Below are positions 28,342 through 31,262 of a DNA stretch of 31,262 nt, in pieces; the first letter of the stretch is position 1, and each line of letters opens with the position of its first letter. A program made the position numbers and the translations under genes. Source of the stretch: a virus; the IMG/VR virus record IMGVR_UViG_3300047354_001141, positions 1 through 31,262 of that record. One strand, written 5' to 3'. A model generated the notes under the pieces. It did not search any database. It was not told where the DNA came from and saw only the letters and a program-made list of their open reading frames with translations.

Positions 28342-28764
28342 TTATTCTTCAATCCAAAGATTTTTCAGATGATTTCGATGGATTTTACCACCAACAAAAC
28401 CATTCAAATATTCATCGGGTTTCAATAAAACATCTCTTGTGATCTGTTCTCTCATCTCAATATAACTCATTTCTCCTTTACTCTTACACAGATGCAATAT
28501 TTCTCTTTCAAAATGATCTAAACCATTTTCTTCAACAAGAGTTTTAACAGCCTCACTTGAACCACAATAAACTTGCCAATCGGATTCTTTAATAGACCTA
28601 CGTTTACGTTTTTTACCTTTTAATGGTGGCTTGGTTACCTTTGAGAAGAATCCTTTCTTTCCGATATATTTCATGCCCGAAACAGTATCAGTAACAATAT
28701 AAACAAAGCCTATATTATCACCGATCATCTCGGTTGTAAATTTTTTATCTTTATAACTCCACAT
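28342..28764 (-). CDS. GIY-YIG domain protein, SegE-like
   Basis: GFVYIVTDTVSGMKYIGKKG carries the GIY-YIG core in its phage variant (VYI...YIG). SDWQVYCGSSE, then a helix with LVEENGLDHFEREIL, agree with the SegE-type family, and a catalytic glutamate is expected in the helix EMREQITRD. Basic PPLKGKKRKRRS suggests DNA binding. It may be a homing-type or DNA-processing nuclease, although no intron or intein surrounds it. Its ATG lies in the loop of an 8-bp hairpin, and an AATAAATA box ends 5 nt before it. Confidence 0.85.
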   Translation of the reverse strand: MWSYKDKKFTTEMIGDNIGFVYIVTDTVSGMKYIGKKGFFSKVTKPPLKGKKRKRRSIKESDWQVYCGSSEAVKTLVEENGLDHFEREILHLCKSKGEMSYIEMREQITRDVLLKPDEYLNGFVGGKIHRNHLKNLWIEE

Positions 28765-28772
28765 GGAGTTAT
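28753..28772 (-). promoter_or_regulatory. hairpin placing the start codon of the GIY-YIG gene in its loop
   Basis: ATAACTCC (minus strand, 28772-28765) pairs perfectly with GGAGTTAT (28760-28753) around the 4-nt loop ATGT, which holds the ATG. In an RNA that includes the upstream arm the start codon would be occluded. A transcript starting at the AATAAATA box would begin at the ATG and lack that arm. Confidence 0.55.
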
Positions 28773-28934
28773 TTATTCATATTCTTCCTCATCAATTAAA
28801 TCGGTTTCGCCGTAGTTTTCCACTCCACAAAACGGACAATAGAATGGAACCAAATCTTCATCGACATCTTGTTCTCTATATTGAACAGTGTATTGTGATT
28901 TGCAATGGCAACAGTATTGTAGTTCTTTGATCAT
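28773..28934 (-). CDS. small zinc-ribbon protein (53 aa)
   Basis: Two cysteine knuckles, CCHCK (residues 8-12) and YCPFCG (33-38), enclose 20 residues; the rest is acidic (DEDLVPF, then DEEEYE). The pattern is a rubredoxin-like zinc ribbon. It overlaps the end of nrdA by one nucleotide. It may be a redox partner or adaptor; the glutaredoxin expected near nrd genes is not visible in this window. Confidence 0.78.
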   Translation of the reverse strand: MIKELQYCCHCKSQYTVQYREQDVDEDLVPFYCPFCGVENYGETDLIDEEEYE

Positions 28935-30580
28935 TATCCTTCGCAAGAACTGCAGTTGAGTAGATTACGAGACAATTCCTGTGAAGGATTAGTCCCACGA
29001 TGATAGTAAAGTGTCTTCACTCCTTGTTCCCAAGCAAAGATGAGTAATTGATTTACTTCTTTGACTGGGGTTTTTGGGTGGATCATTAGATTGATTGATT
29101 GTGCTTGGTCGGTATTTCTTTGACGAATAGATGCTTGTATTATAATCTCTTTCTGTGAAATCTCTCCAAAGGTTTTGAACACACCTTTCTCTTCATCAGT
29201 TAAGAATTCAAGGTGCTGAACCGAGCCACCATTTGTGAGAATAGATTTCCAAATGTTTCTATTATTTTTCTTATGAGATTCAAGTGTCTTTTCAAGATAA
29301 GGGTTCTTATATGTGAACTTACCCTTTGCCAAGTCTTTCACAAAGTAGTTAGAATTCAATGGTTCAACACTTGGAGATACTTGACCAAGGATAAATGAAC
29401 TTGATGTAGTCGGTGCAACAGCCAGAGTAGTTACATTCCTACGACCGTATCCTTTCAATAGTTCAGGCTCACCATATTCTTCTGCTAGAATTTTAGAAGC
29501 AAGATGAGATTCTTGTTTCATCAATGAAGAGATTTGACCAGTCAAAGTCTTTGCTTCGAAACTTTCAAATGGGATCATCTTTGATTGCAGATAAGAATGC
29601 CATCCGAGAACACCGATTCCTAATGCCCTCTGGCGTTTAGCAAAATTACGGGGTGCTTCCATATATGGCATGCCTTCTGTTTTACGAATGAATTCCGACA
29701 TTACAGCATCAAGGAAGAATGTTAATACCTCAACGGCATCGGTGCCTTTCCATTCATCATAATGAAGAAGGTTCATTGATGAAAGATTACACACAAATGA
29801 TTCATCATTACTTGATGATAGTGCAATCTCTGAACAAAGATTAGAAGCATGTATCTTCATCTTCTTATCCTTGTATACATCGGGCGCCTCGTTATTCATT
29901 GTATCAGAGAAGAATAGGTATGGATAACCAGATTCAAATCTCTTTTGAATTATCTTAGCCCAAATCTTACGTTTTGGTTTATCACCATCGATCATGCTCT
30001 TCATCCATTTATCGGAAACAGTTACACCGATTGACAACTGTTGGATTGGATTACCATCATCACGAATCTGAAGAAACTCTAGAATGTCTTTATGTTCGAT
30101 TGGCATATAAGCTGCAAAGGAACCTCTGCGAACATTTGATTGAGACACCACATTTGTCACGGATTCAAATAACTCCATGAAATGAACCGGACCATTTGAT
30201 TTACCACCAGAAGAGATTTCCGAGCCACGACTTCGAAGATCACCAAAGTAGCCAGATGTACCTCCGCCCATTTTAGTCATCATTCCGATCTCAGCTTGCT
30301 TTGTGAGAATTGCCTCAAGTGTATCATCTACATAAGAACCAAAGCAAGAGATTGGTAAACCTCTTTTAAGTCCATAGTTTGCCCAGATAGGAGAAGATAA
30401 TGAATACCATCCATAGGACATATATTCTTCAAACTTCTTAGCAAAGTTTCTGATCTTTAGTTCTTTTTGGGCAGTCTTTGCAATAACAGAGATTCTCTCT
30501 TCTGCTGTCTCACCCTCTTTCAAATATCCTCGCTCAAGAAACTTGCGCGAGTCTTCATTTAACCAATAGTATTTTTCCAT
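28934..30580 (-). CDS. nrdA: ribonucleotide reductase class Ia, alpha subunit, lacking the ATP-cone domain
   Basis: The catalytic set is complete: Cys79 (PISCFG) and Cys264 (VCNLSS) as the redox pair, Asn247-Cys249-Glu251 (SNLCSE) at the active site, Tyr525-Tyr526 (TLYYHRG) for radical transfer, and the C-terminal CSSCEG (Cys543, Cys546) for re-reduction. It makes dNTPs from ribonucleotides together with NrdB. At 548 residues it is about 200 shorter than E. coli or T4 NrdA. The missing part is the N-terminal ATP-cone, the overall-activity regulatory site. It starts 12 nt after the nrdB stop codon. Confidence 0.96.
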   Translation of the reverse strand: MEKYYWLNEDSRKFLERGYLKEGETAEERISVIAKTAQKELKIRNFAKKFEEYMSYGWYSLSSPIWANYGLKRGLPISCFGSYVDDTLEAILTKQAEIGMMTKMGGGTSGYFGDLRSRGSEISSGGKSNGPVHFMELFESVTNVVSQSNVRRGSFAAYMPIEHKDILEFLQIRDDGNPIQQLSIGVTVSDKWMKSMIDGDKPKRKIWAKIIQKRFESGYPYLFFSDTMNNEAPDVYKDKKMKIHASNLCSEIALSSSNDESFVCNLSSMNLLHYDEWKGTDAVEVLTFFLDAVMSEFIRKTEGMPYMEAPRNFAKRQRALGIGVLGWHSYLQSKMIPFESFEAKTLTGQISSLMKQESHLASKILAEEYGEPELLKGYGRRNVTTLAVAPTTSSSFILGQVSPSVEPLNSNYFVKDLAKGKFTYKNPYLEKTLESHKKNNRNIWKSILTNGGSVQHLEFLTDEEKGVFKTFGEISQKEIIIQASIRQRNTDQAQSINLMIHPKTPVKEVNQLLIFAWEQGVKTLYYHRGTNPSQELSRNLLNCSSCEG

Positions 30581-30592
30581 AATGTATATATC

Positions 30593-31262
30593 CTAAAATA
30601 GATCGTCTTCGTCGTATGATTTGTCTTTCTTTGAGTATTCTGTTGGGCGTTTAAAGAAGAAGTCGGTAGAAGTATTACCTAATACATCTTCTTCGAACCA
30701 TACTGCTTTTTCCAGCATGTCTTGATCCACATCGGAAAATACTGGAGCAATCCCAATATTTGTGAGTGATTCGTTTAAGCGGTTTTTAATAAAGTTTTGA
30801 AGGATCGGTGTTGAAAGATGCTCAGACTGATAACCATTTACCGACCATTCAATAATCTTTGATTCTGCCTTATATGCTTCTACACATTCATGACGAATAC
30901 GATCTACAAACTCTTCATCAAATAATTCTGGATGTTCTTCACGAATAGTGTTTACTAACTTAATACCAACCATAGAGTGAATCAATTCTTCTTTCGAAGT
31001 ATATGCAACTTGCTGAGCAGTATCTTTCAATAGATTACGATAACGATTGAAGTAATTGATGGTGTAGAACTGACTAAACAAAGAAACATTCTCTACATAG
31101 AGTGTAAAAAGAATGAGCGAGTATACGTATTGTTTTTTTGAGTCTTTATAATACTTGTGTAGATATTTACGAAGATACTTTACACGATTCTGAATGATGT
31201 CGAGTTTTAGATTCTCTTCAAAGATACTATTCATATCTAATGAATCAAGCAGTCTTTCATAT
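30593..31262 (-). CDS. nrdB: ribonucleotide reductase beta subunit, N-terminus cut by window edge
   Basis: The frame runs open to position 31262, so the N-terminal part (including Asp, Glu and the radical Tyr of the first helices) is outside the window. Visible here are the later diiron ligands: Glu in LYVENVSLF (E204 equivalent) and Glu/His in SKEELIHSMVG (E238/H241 equivalents). The C-terminal tail is acidic and ends DEDDLF, as needed to dock on NrdA. It provides the tyrosyl radical for class Ia reductase, immediately upstream of nrdA. Confidence 0.93.
   Translation of the reverse strand, partial: YERLLDSLDMNSIFEENLKLDIIQNRVKYLRKYLHKYYKDSKKQYVYSLILFTLYVENVSLFSQFYTINYFNRYRNLLKDTAQQVAYTSKEELIHSMVGIKLVNTIREEHPELFDEEFVDRIRHECVEAYKAESKIIEWSVNGYQSEHLSTPILQNFIKNRLNESLTNIGIAPVFSDVDQDMLEKAVWFEEDVLGNTSTDFFFKRPTEYSKKDKSYDEDDLF

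Noticed and set aside
28342-28764. Homing endonuclease with host intron or intein
   Set aside because: Neighbouring genes (nrdA, rnh) appear uninterrupted and no split gene or group I intron signature was seen, so it is called a free-standing GIY-YIG protein.

Overview
The window looks like part of a large T4-like (Straboviridae/Kyanoviridae-type) marine myovirus genome. It is AT-rich and packed with short ORFs joined by ATGA or TAATG overlaps. It carries five tRNA genes, NrdA/NrdB, a T4-type RNase H, an ATP-dependent DNA ligase, a PAAR spike-tip protein, a giant receptor-binding fibre and TATAAATA late-promoter-like boxes. The host cannot be read directly. A phage-borne protein with a PEP-CTERM sorting tail, next to a Gram-negative outer-membrane beta-barrel, implies a Gram-negative host with an exosortase. 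Near-perfect TTGACA-N17-TATAAT promoters argue against Bacteroidota. A Verrucomicrobiota/Lentisphaerota-type or an exosortase-bearing proteobacterial host would fit. This is inference.

Layout. 1-333: leftward small early genes behind a strong sigma70-like promoter. 497-2459: rightward genes, two unrecognised probable virion proteins, two small membrane proteins and the PAAR protein. 2468-6258: a leftward six-gene cassette behind its own late-type box. It encodes an acidic modular protein with a membrane segment, three small membrane proteins, a PEP-CTERM protein and an outer-membrane barrel. This is the most unusual block. 6340-13258: a rightward late block with a holin-like protein, small membrane/coiled-coil proteins including a paralogous pair, and a 1616-residue fibre (fibre N-terminus, three BACON-like domains, a PKD-like domain, BspA/DUF285-like 24-residue repeats, an FG-GAP-like propeller). 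It ends at a bidirectional terminator (13262-13291).

13310-31262 is entirely leftward. It contains small conserved phage proteins; a sugar epimerase; a glycan cluster (GT29 sialyltransferase-like, two DxD glycosyltransferases, an exostosin-like enzyme, a pyruvyltransferase-like enzyme) with a visible recombination scar; tRNAs for Arg, Glu, Lys, Asn and Thr plus a possible structured RNA; and a DNA metabolism/repair block (ligase, DEDDh exonuclease, HAD phosphatase, RecB-like nuclease, RNase H, GIY-YIG protein, NrdA, NrdB). A SemiSWEET-like transporter lies inside that block.

Regulation. Leftward genes are served by at least seven sigma70-like promoters. Three of them share a far-upstream inverted element at fixed distances and the same predicted transcript start (AAGATTGA), which suggests a co-regulated set. 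Late-type genes carry an ATAAATA box, in four cases exactly 5 nt before the start codon, suggesting very short or absent leaders. No gene-free stretch exceeds 300 bases except where tRNAs lie.
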